DNA of 64,000 nt, taken from assembly GCF_039592695.1 (NCBI RefSeq), contig NZ_JBBUTK010000001.1, positions 1,240,001-1,304,000 on the forward strand. Direction: 5' to 3'. Shown piece after piece: positions 17,713 to 26,562 of the stretch (positions are counted from its first letter, which is position 1; each line of letters starts with the position of its first letter). The notes beneath the pieces are model-generated. The model searched no databases and had not been told where the DNA came from. It saw only the letters and a program-made list of their open reading frames with translations. Both the position numbers and the translations under genes were made by a program. This stretch comes from Flagellimonas_A sp039592695. Its GTDB lineage: Bacteria; Bacteroidota; Bacteroidia; Flavobacteriales; Flavobacteriaceae.

Positions 17713-17725
17713 GCGAACGTTCGCT
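17712..17725. promoter_or_regulatory. Perfect 14-bp palindrome, probable operator
   Basis: AGCGAACGTTCGCT is its own reverse complement and is the only GC-rich block in a very AT-rich divergent intergenic region between aceB and the RamB/ScfR-like regulator. It touches the aceB -33 element. Two further TCGCA-T-run copies at 17739-17749 and 17757-17767 lie 18 bases apart toward the regulator. The set looks like binding sites for the adjacent regulator. Confidence 0.6.
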
Positions 17726-17769
17726 ATTTTTATGATAATCGCAATTTTTATCATTTTCGCATTTTTTGA

Positions 17770-17777
17770 TATCTTTG
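17770..17777 (+). promoter_or_regulatory. -7 element of the regulator promoter
   Basis: TATCTTTG matches the Bacteroidota TAnnTTTG consensus exactly and ends 10 bases before the regulator ATG, so the leader would be very short. It directly follows the second TCGCA-T repeat, which would allow autoregulation. No clear -33 TTG is visible. Confidence 0.45.
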
Positions 17778-17787
17778 TTTGTGAATT

Positions 17788-19287
17788 ATGGAAGAAGAAT
17801 ACGTAAAACTCATTTTTGGACTTAAACTGAAGCAGGTTAGAACCGATAAGAACCTGTCTCTCTTCGGATTGTCAAAGCTTACCAAACTCTCAAAATCGTA
17901 TCTCAACGAGATTGAGAAGGGAAAAAAATATCCCAAAACCGATAAGATTGTATTGCTCGCAGAAAAACTTGAAGTGCCGTATGACCATTTGGTTTCCTTG
18001 AAGCTCGATAAGAATCTGGCGCCAATTGGTGAGATTTTGCAATCCAAAATCTTAAAAGAAATTCCCTTGGAGCTTTTTGGCATTCAAGAACGTACATTGG
18101 TTGACATTATAGCTGACGCACCAGATAAGGTAAACGCATTCATTACCACACTTATAGAGGTGGCGAAGCATTACAACTTCAACAGAGAGAACTTCTATCT
18201 TTCTTCCCTGCGTTCATACCAACAATCAAATTACAACTACTTTGGCGATTTAGAGTTGAAAGTCTTGGAGTTCTGCAAAGCCTACCATATCGACTTGAAT
18301 ACTCCGACAAGCGTTTCTGAGCTTGAAGAAATCTTGGTTGAAGAATATGGGTATACCATAAACAAGGAAGACCTAAAAAAACACAGGGAACTCTACGAAC
18401 TTCGCTGCATTTATGTGCCCAAAACAAAAACCTTGTTGTTGGCCAATAACATTGACGAAGCCCAAACCATGTTTATTTATGCTAAGGAGATTGCCTATAA
18501 TTACTTGGCGCTAAATCCAAGACTTTACACTTTTTCATGGATTAGGTTTAAAAATTTTGACGAAGTACTCAACAACTTCTACGCTTCCTATTTTGCGGGG
18601 GCTCTTTTATTGCCAAGGGAAGCCTTAGTGTCAAAATTTGCCAAAATTTTGAGCAAAGATCAATTTGACAAACGCGCATTTATCAAAATATTTGCATTTT
18701 TCAAGGCATCACCTGAAACCTTCTATCAACGTCTCACAAACCTTTTGGCAAAAGATTATCAAATAAAGAGTTTATTCTTTTTGCGGTTTGTGCACAAAGT
18801 CCAGAGTGACAGTTATAATCTTACAAAAGAATTACACTTGCCAAGTCAACAATCGCCGCACGGCAATGCGACCGACGAGCATTACTGCCGAAGATGGGTC
18901 TCCCTGAAAGTGCTTGAAGAAATCTCGAAAAAAAAGCAATCCCACATTTTTGATATACAGATATCAAACTACATCGAAGATAACATGTCTTATCTAGTAT
19001 TTTCTTCGGCTACCAAGGATCCCTTTAAGACCGACACTTATCGAAGTATTAGTATTGGGCTACTCATCAACAAACAGTTAAGAAAGAAAATCGCTTTTTT
19101 GGACGACCCAAAAATCAAGACCCAACAGGTTGGGGTCACTTGTGAGCGGTGTTCCATCATGGATTGTTCACAGCGTGTTGCACCCCCGATTATCTTAGAA
19201 AGACAACAAAAAAATGATAGTATTGCTGCCGTAGTTGCGGAAATCAATGAGAAATTCAGTCAAGAACCTGCAAAAACCAGAGATTGA
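17788..19287 (+). CDS. XRE/IrrE-like acetate-metabolism regulator (RamB/ScfR-like)
   Basis: A 499-residue cytoplasmic regulator. An XRE-type HTH occupies residues 8-62 (LSLFGLSKLTKLSKSYLNEI), followed by a long helical region with an ImmA/IrrE-like core at about 190-290 and a short-chain-fatty-acid regulator C-terminal domain with a cysteine cluster (CERCSIMDC near residue 450). In RamB-type proteins the metallopeptidase-like motif is HExxH; here the equivalent stretch reads YAKEIAYNY, so peptidase activity is unlikely. RamB controls aceA/aceB in corynebacteria. This gene is divergent from aceB with shared operator-like repeats, so direct control of the glyoxylate operon is likely, though the sign of control is unknown. 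Confidence 0.82.
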   Translation: MEEEYVKLIFGLKLKQVRTDKNLSLFGLSKLTKLSKSYLNEIEKGKKYPKTDKIVLLAEKLEVPYDHLVSLKLDKNLAPIGEILQSKILKEIPLELFGIQERTLVDIIADAPDKVNAFITTLIEVAKHYNFNRENFYLSSLRSYQQSNYNYFGDLELKVLEFCKAYHIDLNTPTSVSELEEILVEEYGYTINKEDLKKHRELYELRCIYVPKTKTLLLANNIDEAQTMFIYAKEIAYNYLALNPRLYTFSWIRFKNFDEVLNNFYASYFAGALLLPREALVSKFAKILSKDQFDKRAFIKIFAFFKASPETFYQRLTNLLAKDYQIKSLFFLRFVHKVQSDSYNLTKELHLPSQQSPHGNATDEHYCRRWVSLKVLEEISKKKQSHIFDIQISNYIEDNMSYLVFSSATKDPFKTDTYRSISIGLLINKQLRKKIAFLDDPKIKTQQVGVTCERCSIMDCSQRVAPPIILERQQKNDSIAAVVAEINEKFSQEPAKTRD

Positions 19288-19394
19288 ATTGAAAACCCTT
19301 TATCCCGTTCAGCGATTGTTTTTTTCCCGCTTTAGTACAATATTGATTTAAACTACTACAGAATAATAAAGGAAAAACCAATCTATTAGGGTTC

Positions 19395-20348
19395 TTAAAT
19401 GGCATTTAGATATTGAGATACATTTTGACCAACACGCTCATGGATGTTGGAGACATCAGCTTTATGAAATGGTTCACCCGTGATACTTTCGTAAAGCTCG
19501 ATATAGCGTTCTGAGACCGATTCGATATAAGCGTCACTCATTTCTGGTATGGTCTGGCCTTCCAATCCCTGAAAACCATTTGAAATCAGCCATTGGCGCA
19601 CAAATTCTTTGGAGAGTTGTTTTTGGGCTTCTCCCCTATCCTGCCGTTCTTGATAGCCGTCCGCATAAAAATAACGTGAGGAATCTGGGGTGTGGATTTC
19701 ATCAATCAGAACAATCTCACCCTTTTTGGTCTTTCCGAATTCATATTTGGTATCGACCAAAATCAATCCCCTTTCGGCGGCGATTTCGGTACCCCGTTGA
19801 AACAGCTTTCGGGTATAATCCTCTAAAATGGTGTAGTCTTCTTCGGAAACGATACCGCGATTCAGAATCTCCTCACGGGAAATATCCTCATCATGGTCGC
19901 CCTTTTCGGCCTTTGTCGCTGGAGTAATGATGGGTTCTGGAAACTTATCATTTTCCTTCATCCCTTCAGGCATGGGCACGCCACAGAGCATTCTTTTTCC
20001 AGAATTATACTCTCTAGCTGCATGTCCTGAAAGGTAACCCCGAATCACCATTTCTACTTTGAACGGTTCGCAGGCCATGCCCACGGCCACATTGGGGTCG
20101 GGTGCTGCCAGCAACCAATTCGGCACCAAATCTTCTGTGGCCCGCATCATTTTAGTGGCAATCTGGTTCAAAATTTGGCCTTTGAAGGGAATTCCCTTGG
20201 GCATCACCACATCAAAAGCGGAAAGACGATCGGTGGCAATCATCACCAGTACATCGTCTTTAAGGTGGTAAACTTCCCTAACCTTGCCCTTGTATACGGA
20301 TTGTTGCCCAGAAAACGTAAAATCGGTGTCCATCAAGGTATTCGCCAT
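19395..20348 (-). CDS. purC: Phosphoribosylaminoimidazole-succinocarboxamide synthase
   Basis: SAICAR synthase of de novo purine synthesis, ligating aspartate to CAIR with ATP. The start is set at 20348 (MANTLMDTDF), giving 317 residues; the frame stays open a further 27 codons upstream but that would run into the phoH gene and adds no conserved sequence. YKGKVREVY and ATDRLSAFDVVMP form the ATP-binding region, IRGYLSGHAAREYNSGKRML is well conserved, and LVDTKYEFGKTKKGEIVLID carries the metal-binding acidic residues. The start lies four bases after the phoH stop, so the two are co-transcribed. Confidence 0.95.
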   Translation of the reverse strand: MANTLMDTDFTFSGQQSVYKGKVREVYHLKDDVLVMIATDRLSAFDVVMPKGIPFKGQILNQIATKMMRATEDLVPNWLLAAPDPNVAVGMACEPFKVEMVIRGYLSGHAAREYNSGKRMLCGVPMPEGMKENDKFPEPIITPATKAEKGDHDEDISREEILNRGIVSEEDYTILEDYTRKLFQRGTEIAAERGLILVDTKYEFGKTKKGEIVLIDEIHTPDSSRYFYADGYQERQDRGEAQKQLSKEFVRQWLISNGFQGLEGQTIPEMSDAYIESVSERYIELYESITGEPFHKADVSNIHERVGQNVSQYLNAI

Positions 20349-20352
20349 ACCT

Positions 20353-21306
20353 TTAGTTTTGGTGTTCAATGGTCTTGTAAGCTGAAATGACCTTCTTGAC
20401 CAAGCCATGGCGGATGACATCTTTGTCATCTAAATATACAATTTGAATGCCCTTGACATTCTTGAGAATGAGCAAAGCTTCTTTTAAGCCAGAAATCACG
20501 CGCCGTGGCAAATCAATCTGCCCTGGATCACCCGTCAATAAAAATTTGGCGTTCTTGCCCATTCGGGTCAAAAACATTTTCATCTGTGCATGGGTGGTGT
20601 TTTGGGCCTCATCCAATATCACAAAGGCATTGTCCAACGTTCGCCCGCGCATAAAGGCCATCGGGGCAATCTGAATCGTACCGTCCTCAATATATTTGGC
20701 CAATTTTTCGGGCGCGATCATATCGCGGAGTGCGTCGTAAAGCGGTTGCATGTAGGGATCTAATTTTTCTTTTAAATCTCCCGGTAGAAATCCTAGATTC
20801 TCTCCGGCCTCTACCGCAGGCCTTGTTAAGATAATACGTCGTACCTGCTTCTCTTTCAATGCTTTGACAGCCAGTGCCACTCCTGTATAAGTCTTTCCCG
20901 TACCGGCTGGGCCAATGGCAAAAACCATATCGTTTTTTGTACAGGCATCGACCATTTTTCGTTGGTTGACCGTCTGTGCCTTGATCAAACGTCCGCTGAC
21001 CCCGTGCACCAAAACATCACCACTTGATTTTGAAGATTGATAATCTTCTTGGCCGTTGCTGGTCAGAACCCGTTCAATCATGTTTTCATCCAACTTGTTG
21101 TACTTGGCGAATTGATTGGTGAGGGCATCAAATTTTTTATCGAATTCTTCCAATAGCTCCTCATCGCCATAGACTTTTATTTTACTACCCCTGGCGACAA
21201 TTTTAAGTTTTGGAAAATACTTCTTGAGCAGCTCTACGGTTTCGTTCTGGTGTCCAAAGAAATCCCTGGGGCTGATTTCGGTAAGTTCAATGATTAGTTC
21301 GTTCAA
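20353..21306 (-). CDS. phoH: PhoH-like ATPase
   Basis: A 317-residue cytoplasmic P-loop ATPase. An N-terminal KH-like region (about 1-90) is followed by the PhoH domain with Walker A GPAGTGKTYTGVALA near residue 133, Walker B ILDEAQNTT near 230 and the LTGDPGQIDLP motif. PhoH proteins act in RNA metabolism, often with YbeY, but the exact reaction is not settled. It is directly upstream of purC in one transcription unit, a common flavobacterial order. Confidence 0.93.
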   Translation of the reverse strand: MNELIIELTEISPRDFFGHQNETVELLKKYFPKLKIVARGSKIKVYGDEELLEEFDKKFDALTNQFAKYNKLDENMIERVLTSNGQEDYQSSKSSGDVLVHGVSGRLIKAQTVNQRKMVDACTKNDMVFAIGPAGTGKTYTGVALAVKALKEKQVRRIILTRPAVEAGENLGFLPGDLKEKLDPYMQPLYDALRDMIAPEKLAKYIEDGTIQIAPMAFMRGRTLDNAFVILDEAQNTTHAQMKMFLTRMGKNAKFLLTGDPGQIDLPRRVISGLKEALLILKNVKGIQIVYLDDKDVIRHGLVKKVISAYKTIEHQN

Positions 21307-21524
21307 AAAATACTGTGGTTTTAAGATTTACTCAACAATTGAGATTGATATCCTCCAAAGCCTGTATCAAAATCCTATTTTGGAATTATCTTCAATGCTT
21401 TGCGAGCTTGATTCCGTGATAGTGTTCTATTGGGATAAAATCTTTCTTCCCTTTTATGTAATTTTACATCACAAAACTAACCAAAAAACAGGCTCAAAGG
21501 GCAAAAACATATCAACACCGCTGC

Positions 21525-22355
21525 ATGCCAATCATCACCCTGACCACTGATTACGGATATAAAGACCATTCAGTTGCTGCCCTAAAAGGAACCATTCTCA
21601 GTGAATTGCCCGAGGTCACTATTGTTGATATTTCCCATGAAGTTTCGCCTTTCAACATTCAAGAATGTGCCTACATTCTAAAAAATTCATACCGTCAATT
21701 TCCACAGGGCACTATCCATTTGGTAGGGTTAGATGCGGAAGCCACCCCTGAGAACGAACATATTCTGGTCATGGTTGACGGGCATTATTTTGTTAGTGCC
21801 AACAATGGCGTTATTTCTCTGATTACCAATGAGGTAAATCCTGAAAAGATTGCAGAGGTCAATCTTCCGAATTTGACAACCACCTCTTTTCCCGCCTTGA
21901 ATGTCTTTGTGAAAGTGGCCTGCCATTTGGCCCGTGGTGGTAAAATGGAAGTGGTCAGTAAGCCATTCTCGAACTTAAAACAACTCAAAGAATTTGAACC
22001 TCGGGTGAAAAACGATGGAAAAACCATTAGTGGCAATGTCATCTATATTGACAACTATGGCAATGTGGTGACCAACATACAAAAGTCATTGTTTGAAGCC
22101 TATAGAAATGGTCGCAATTACGAAATTATCGCCAGAACCAGCAAGGTGAGTTCAATTCATGAGAGCTACAGTGCCTTTATCAATTTTGATCTTGAAAAAC
22201 AACAAAGAAACGGCCCCGGAGATTTATTGGCTCTTTTCAATGCCGCGGGCTATATTGAACTGGCCATCTACAAAAGTGATCTGAACACCGTTGGTGGTGC
22301 GGCCACCCTTTTAGGCCTGGGGTATCGTGATACCGTTTCCATCAATTTTCTTTAA
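21525..22355 (+). CDS. SAM hydrolase (DUF62 / SAM-hydroxide adenosyltransferase family)
   Basis: A 276-residue soluble protein. The N-terminal ITLTTDYGYKDHSVAALKG motif and VDISHEVSPFNIQECAYIL stretch contain the aspartate/histidine set of the duf62 family, which uses S-adenosylmethionine and water to give adenosine and methionine; fluorinases and chlorinases are distant relatives. The C-terminal barrel contains GNVIYIDNYGNVVTNI. It diverges from phoH across about 220 bases and precedes gldF in the same direction. No chlorinase-specific loop can be judged by eye, so hydrolase activity is the default. Confidence 0.88.
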   Translation: MPIITLTTDYGYKDHSVAALKGTILSELPEVTIVDISHEVSPFNIQECAYILKNSYRQFPQGTIHLVGLDAEATPENEHILVMVDGHYFVSANNGVISLITNEVNPEKIAEVNLPNLTTTSFPALNVFVKVACHLARGGKMEVVSKPFSNLKQLKEFEPRVKNDGKTISGNVIYIDNYGNVVTNIQKSLFEAYRNGRNYEIIARTSKVSSIHESYSAFINFDLEKQQRNGPGDLLALFNAAGYIELAIYKSDLNTVGGAATLLGLGYRDTVSINFL

Positions 22356-22429
22356 ATGACACTGCACAAACTAAAAAATAAGTACCTCTGTGAAAAAATA
22401 GCTAGTTTTGAAATTGAATCGTGATGTGA

Positions 22430-23161
22430 ATGCTTGCCATTTTTAGAAAAGAAATCCAATCTTTTTTTACCTCTCCCATCGGTTACCTCATCGTTGGGCT
22501 TTTTTTATTGTTGAATGGCTTATTTCTATGGGTATTCAAAGGTGATTTCAACATTTTAGACAACGGTTTTGCCGATTTGAGCAGCTTTTTTCTACTGGCT
22601 CCTTGGGTCTTCTTGTTTCTCATTCCGGCCATCACCATGCGCAGTTTTTCTGAGGAAACGAAAATGGGCACTCTAGAGCTGTTATATATCAAACCCCTTT
22701 CGCTTTGGAGTATTGTTCTCGGAAAGTTCTGGGGCGCTCTAGCCTTGTGCGTCATTGCCGTCATTCCCACAATCATTTATGTGTTTTGCATTTCTGCCCT
22801 GGGCATCACAGCAGGAAACTTTGATCTGGGGGTGGTTCTTGGGTCGTATTTTGGGTTGTTGTTTTTGATGGCAACCTATGTAGCCATTGGCCTGCTCGCC
22901 TCTGTGCTTAACGAAAATCAGATTGTGGCCTTTATTATCGGTATTGTACTGTGTTTCTTGCTTTTCTATGGATTCGAGGCGCTTTCAACCCTGTTCAATG
23001 ATGGGGCAACACGAGAACTGCTTTCACGCTGCGGTGCCAAAGCCCATTTTGAAAGCATCGCCAGGGGAATCATTGACACACGGGATATTGTCTATTTTGT
23101 GAGCGTTACTTTTTTCTTTCTGTTCTTGACCCATCTTAGGGCTAAAAACCTATCAAAGTGA
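22430..23161 (+). CDS. gldF: Gliding-motility ABC transporter permease GldF
   Basis: A 243-residue inner-membrane ABC-2-type permease with about six membrane helices. It opens FRKEIQSFFTSPIGYLIVG and includes the MRSFSEETKMGTLELLYIKP coupling segment, both typical of GldF. With GldG and the ATPase GldA (not in this window) it forms the transporter needed for gliding in Flavobacterium johnsoniae. Its stop overlaps the gldG start by four bases. Confidence 0.94.
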   Translation: MLAIFRKEIQSFFTSPIGYLIVGLFLLLNGLFLWVFKGDFNILDNGFADLSSFFLLAPWVFLFLIPAITMRSFSEETKMGTLELLYIKPLSLWSIVLGKFWGALALCVIAVIPTIIYVFCISALGITAGNFDLGVVLGSYFGLLFLMATYVAIGLLASVLNENQIVAFIIGIVLCFLLFYGFEALSTLFNDGATRELLSRCGAKAHFESIARGIIDTRDIVYFVSVTFFFLFLTHLRAKNLSK

Positions 23162-24828
23162 TGAAAAACCAGTGGGCCAAAATCGGCGTTTTTCTTTTGG
23201 TTTTAGTGCTGATAAATTTGGCAGGAAGTCACTTCTACCAGCGATTTGACTTAACGGAAGATAATCGGTTCACCCTTTCCGAAACAGCTGTTGAGGCCGC
23301 AAAAAAATTTGAATCGCCTGTACTGGTAGATGTTTTGTTGGATGGAAACATTCCCTCCGAATTCAACAAGCTCAAAACAGAAACGGTACTGTTGCTCGAA
23401 CAGTTCAAGGCTAAAAATGAAAATATTGATTACAATTTGGTCTACCCCTTGGAAGATGCAGAATTACGTGAACAGACCATTGCAGATTTACAACAATTGG
23501 GGCTTAAACCCGCCAGTGTAACCGTTGAGGAAGGTGGCAAAGTATCACAAGAACTGGTTTTTCCATGGGCCATGGTCACCCATAACAACAAAACTGTAAA
23601 GGTTTCTTTGTTGAAAAACAAATTGGGCAGCACGGCAGAGGAGCGTATCAACAACTCTGTACAACATTTGGAATATGGTTTTGCCGATGCCTTTGCCAAA
23701 CTTGGTATTCAAGAAAAGAAGAAAGTAGCGGTCATCAGGGGCAAAGGTGGCTTGAACGATCTATATCTGGCCGATTATCTCAGTACCATCAGGGAATACT
23801 ACAATATTGGGGCCATTACACTCGACTCCGTTGCCACAAGTCCGCAAGAAACACTGAACCAGCTCAAAGGTTTTGATTTGGCCCTCATCGCCAAGCCCAC
23901 CGAGACCTTTTCAGATGAGGAGAAATATGCCATGGACCAGTTTATCGTCAATGGTGGAAAATCAATTTGGCTGATTGACAAGGTGGCCATTGAACTTGAC
24001 AGTCTACTCAACGAAAACGGTAGTGCCATAGCGACCCAAAGAGATTTGGGGCTGAATGATTTTTTCTTTCGATATGGGGTTCGTATCAATCCTGTTTTGG
24101 TGAACGATCTTTACAACACCCCGATTGTTTTGGCTTCCGGTGAAGGCAACGATTCGCAGTACAATCCCTTGCCTTGGGTGTACCATCCGATGGTGTTTTC
24201 AAAAGAAGACCATCCTATCAACAAGAATATTGAAGCGGTGCAGTTGAAGTTTGCCAATACCATCGACACCTTAGCGAATGAGAGCAAGAAAACCATTTTA
24301 TTGAGCTCCTCCCCGCTTTCTAAACCGGAAGGCGTACCGAAACCAATCAGTCTTAATATCATCAACAAAGAACCAAACCAGGAAGCGTATTCGCAATCAG
24401 GAAATTTATCGCTTGCCGTGCTTATTGAGGGAGAATTTGCTTCCGCTTTCAAAAATAGGGTCAAACCCTTGGATTTAAAAAACGCCAGCGAACTTGGGCC
24501 TGAAAACAAGATGTTGGTCATTGCTGATGGTGACATTATTAAAAACCAATTGCGCAATGGCAGACCGTTGGAATTGGGGTATGACAAGTGGACGAACAGC
24601 TTCTATGGCAACAAAGAATTTTTGATGAATAGCATCAATTACATGCTTGATGACAGTGGACTTATAAACATTCGTGGCAAGGTAGTTTCAATCCCTTTGT
24701 TGGATGTGCAAAAGATTGCTTCCCAAAAAACCAAGTGGCAGCTTATCAATGTTGGCCTTCCCGTGCTATTGACCCTACTTTTTGGACTTTTGTTCGCATA
24801 TTTGAGAAAGCGAAAATTTACAGCATAG
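23158..24828 (+). CDS. gldG: Gliding-motility ABC transporter auxiliary protein GldG
   Basis: A 556-residue protein with one N-terminal membrane anchor (about 8-24), a large periplasmic region and one C-terminal membrane helix (about 530-550). The FDLTEDNRFTLSETAVEAAK opening is the GldG/ABC-type Gld auxiliary family signature. It overlaps gldF and is followed by dnaN after a short lipoprotein-like ORF, the usual flavobacterial gldF-gldG-dnaN order. It is required with GldF for surface gliding in model species. Confidence 0.94.
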   Translation: MMKNQWAKIGVFLLVLVLINLAGSHFYQRFDLTEDNRFTLSETAVEAAKKFESPVLVDVLLDGNIPSEFNKLKTETVLLLEQFKAKNENIDYNLVYPLEDAELREQTIADLQQLGLKPASVTVEEGGKVSQELVFPWAMVTHNNKTVKVSLLKNKLGSTAEERINNSVQHLEYGFADAFAKLGIQEKKKVAVIRGKGGLNDLYLADYLSTIREYYNIGAITLDSVATSPQETLNQLKGFDLALIAKPTETFSDEEKYAMDQFIVNGGKSIWLIDKVAIELDSLLNENGSAIATQRDLGLNDFFFRYGVRINPVLVNDLYNTPIVLASGEGNDSQYNPLPWVYHPMVFSKEDHPINKNIEAVQLKFANTIDTLANESKKTILLSSSPLSKPEGVPKPISLNIINKEPNQEAYSQSGNLSLAVLIEGEFASAFKNRVKPLDLKNASELGPENKMLVIADGDIIKNQLRNGRPLELGYDKWTNSFYGNKEFLMNSINYMLDDSGLINIRGKVVSIPLLDVQKIASQKTKWQLINVGLPVLLTLLFGLLFAYLRKRKFTA

Positions 24829-24850
24829 CTGTTGATAAGTTCGCCCAGTC

Positions 24851-24964
24851 ATGGCGTTAATTTCAAACAGTTTTCAAATATATTTGCTTTTGCTGGTCAC
24901 GCTCTGCGGATGTAGCCTTCGAAAGCATCAAATTCCAGCAAAAGAAATTAAATTTATAGGATGA
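24851..24964 (+). CDS. 37-residue putative lipoprotein coupled to dnaN
   Basis: An ATG at 24851 opens a 37-codon frame whose TGA stop overlaps the dnaN ATG (ATGA at 24961-24964). The product begins MALISNSFQIYLLLLVTLCG and continues with Cys-Ser-Leu-Arg-Lys, giving a hydrophobic segment and a lipobox-like LCGC with Cys21 as the possible lipidation site. The mature part would be only about 17 residues. It fills almost the whole gldG-dnaN spacer. It may be a real small lipoprotein, a leader peptide coupling translation to dnaN, or chance. Confidence 0.4.
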   Translation: MALISNSFQIYLLLLVTLCGCSLRKHQIPAKEIKFIG

Positions 24965-26079
24965 AATTTATTGTATCCAGCACATATTTATTGAAGCAGC
25001 TACAGGTTTTGGGTGGTGTCATCAACAATAGTAACACCCTGCCCATACTGGATAATTTTCTTTTTGATTTGAAGCAAAATGAACTTCGGGTATCTGCGTC
25101 TGACCTTGAAACGACCATGAGCTCTGTTCTTGAGGTGGATTCTGATTCAGAAGGTGTTATCGCCGTGCCCGCCCGGTTGCTGCTGGATACCTTGAAGACT
25201 TTTCCTGAACAGCCCCTCACTTTTGTGGTAGAGGATAACAATACGATTGAAATCAGTTCAAACCACGGCAAATATGCGCTGGCTTATGCCGATGGAGCTG
25301 AATTCCCAAAAGCAATCGAGGTTGCCAACCCGAGTTCAACGACACTTATGGCAGATATTTTGGCCACTGCCATCGAGAAAACATTGTTCGCTTCTGGCAA
25401 TGACGATCTGCGTCCTGTGATGAGCGGGGTGTTTTTTCAATTTTCGCCTGAAAACTTGACGTTCGTTGCCACTGATGCCCACAAATTGGTAAAATACCAA
25501 CGTACTGATGTCTCAGCCTCAGAGGTGGCCGAATTCATCATGCCTAAAAAACCCTTGAACCTTTTAAAAGGAATTTTGGCCGGTTCAGAATCGGAAATCA
25601 GAATAGAATACAACGAAAGCAATGCCAAGTTCAGTTTTGATAACACTGAACTGATTTGTCGATTGATTGACGGAAAATATCCGAATTACGAAGCGGTCAT
25701 CCCCAAAGAGAATCCGAACAAACTATCGATTTCAAGAAGCCAATTTTTGGGATCCGTTCGCAGGGTGTCGATATTTTCGAACAAGACCACGCACCAAATC
25801 CGACTAAAAATCGCGGGTGCGGAGCTTAACATATCGGCTGAAGATGTCGATTACAGCAACAAGGCCGAAGAACGGTTGTCATGCTCATATCAGGGTGATG
25901 ACATGCAGATTGGGTTCAACTCCCGTTTTTTAATCGAGATGTTGGGCAATCTATCTTCAGATGAAGTAACACTCGAAATGAGCCTTCCGAACCGTGCGGG
26001 AATCCTTACTCCCTCAGATGGGCTCGATGAAGGTGAGAACGTCACCATGTTGGTCATGCCTGTAATGTTGAATGGATAA
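24961..26079 (+). CDS. dnaN: DNA polymerase III beta sliding clamp
   Basis: This 372-residue ring-forming processivity factor of the replicative polymerase has the usual three repeated clamp domains of about 120 residues. MKFIVSSTYLLKQLQVLGG and FLFDLKQNELRVSASDLETT open domain 1; RPVMSGVFFQF, IDGKYPNYEAVIP and the C-terminal hydrophobic LVMPVML end are typical. It lies downstream of gldG and is closed by a bidirectional terminator. Confidence 0.97.
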   Translation: MKFIVSSTYLLKQLQVLGGVINNSNTLPILDNFLFDLKQNELRVSASDLETTMSSVLEVDSDSEGVIAVPARLLLDTLKTFPEQPLTFVVEDNNTIEISSNHGKYALAYADGAEFPKAIEVANPSSTTLMADILATAIEKTLFASGNDDLRPVMSGVFFQFSPENLTFVATDAHKLVKYQRTDVSASEVAEFIMPKKPLNLLKGILAGSESEIRIEYNESNAKFSFDNTELICRLIDGKYPNYEAVIPKENPNKLSISRSQFLGSVRRVSIFSNKTTHQIRLKIAGAELNISAEDVDYSNKAEERLSCSYQGDDMQIGFNSRFLIEMLGNLSSDEVTLEMSLPNRAGILTPSDGLDEGENVTMLVMPVMLNG

Positions 26080-26091
26080 CTCCCAAAAAAT

Positions 26092-26118
26092 AAGCTAGGC
26101 CAAAACCTAGCTTTTCGT
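26092..26118. terminator. Bidirectional terminator between dnaN and the DUF4870 gene
   Basis: AAGCTAGG (26092-26099) pairs perfectly with CCTAGCTT (26106-26113) across a six-base loop. A T-rich tract follows on the plus strand, and an A-run just before the stem (about 26085-26090) gives a T-run on the minus strand, so the hairpin can end both convergent transcripts. Confidence 0.8.
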
Positions 26119-26478
26119 TTATACAAATTTGATGGTCAAAAAGTAGGATGGCGGCTCACCATTCGCTGCTTTGACGGCATTGACGATCGGCAAAACGAAT
26201 CCAACAACAGCAACTCCGAGTAGGCCCAATAATCCCAGCCCTAACAAAAGAATAGCAGGAATACTGATAATGATGTAGAGCAAAAGGCTCAATTGCAAAT
26301 TGATGATTGACTTGCCGTGTTCGTTCATTCCTTCCACAGAATTTCGTGAGCTAAGCCAAATGATCAAGGGAACAATAAATCCACCGAATCCGGTGACATA
26401 ATGCAACAACTGTGTCAAATGGGTGATTGACAAGAGCGTGTTGTCTTTTCTTAAAACAGTTTGATTAACGACTTCCAT
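26119..26478 (-). CDS. DUF4870 membrane protein
   Basis: A 119-residue membrane protein when started at the internal ATG at 26478 (MEVVNQ); the longer open frame would overlap the divergent mnmE upstream region and adds unconserved residues. It has about three hydrophobic segments: TGFGGFIVPLIIWL, a LQLSLLLYIIISIPAILLLG helix and GVAVVGFVLPIVNAV. The EGMNEHGKSIINLQLSLLLY stretch is typical of DUF4870 (Tic20-like) proteins. Function is unknown. It converges on dnaN and diverges from mnmE. Confidence 0.85.
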   Translation of the reverse strand: MEVVNQTVLRKDNTLLSITHLTQLLHYVTGFGGFIVPLIIWLSSRNSVEGMNEHGKSIINLQLSLLLYIIISIPAILLLGLGLLGLLGVAVVGFVLPIVNAVKAANGEPPSYFLTIKFV

Positions 26479-26562
26479 TTTTGATTGATTTATGATGATA
26501 CTGATATGTCGGGGTTTATTGAAAAATGTTACAAGCCGAGCGATATGCTTACTTTTGCACCC

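Noticed and set aside
20349..20429. 27-codon N-terminal extension of purC
   Set aside because: It would overlap the phoH end and adds no conserved residues before MANTLMDTDF.
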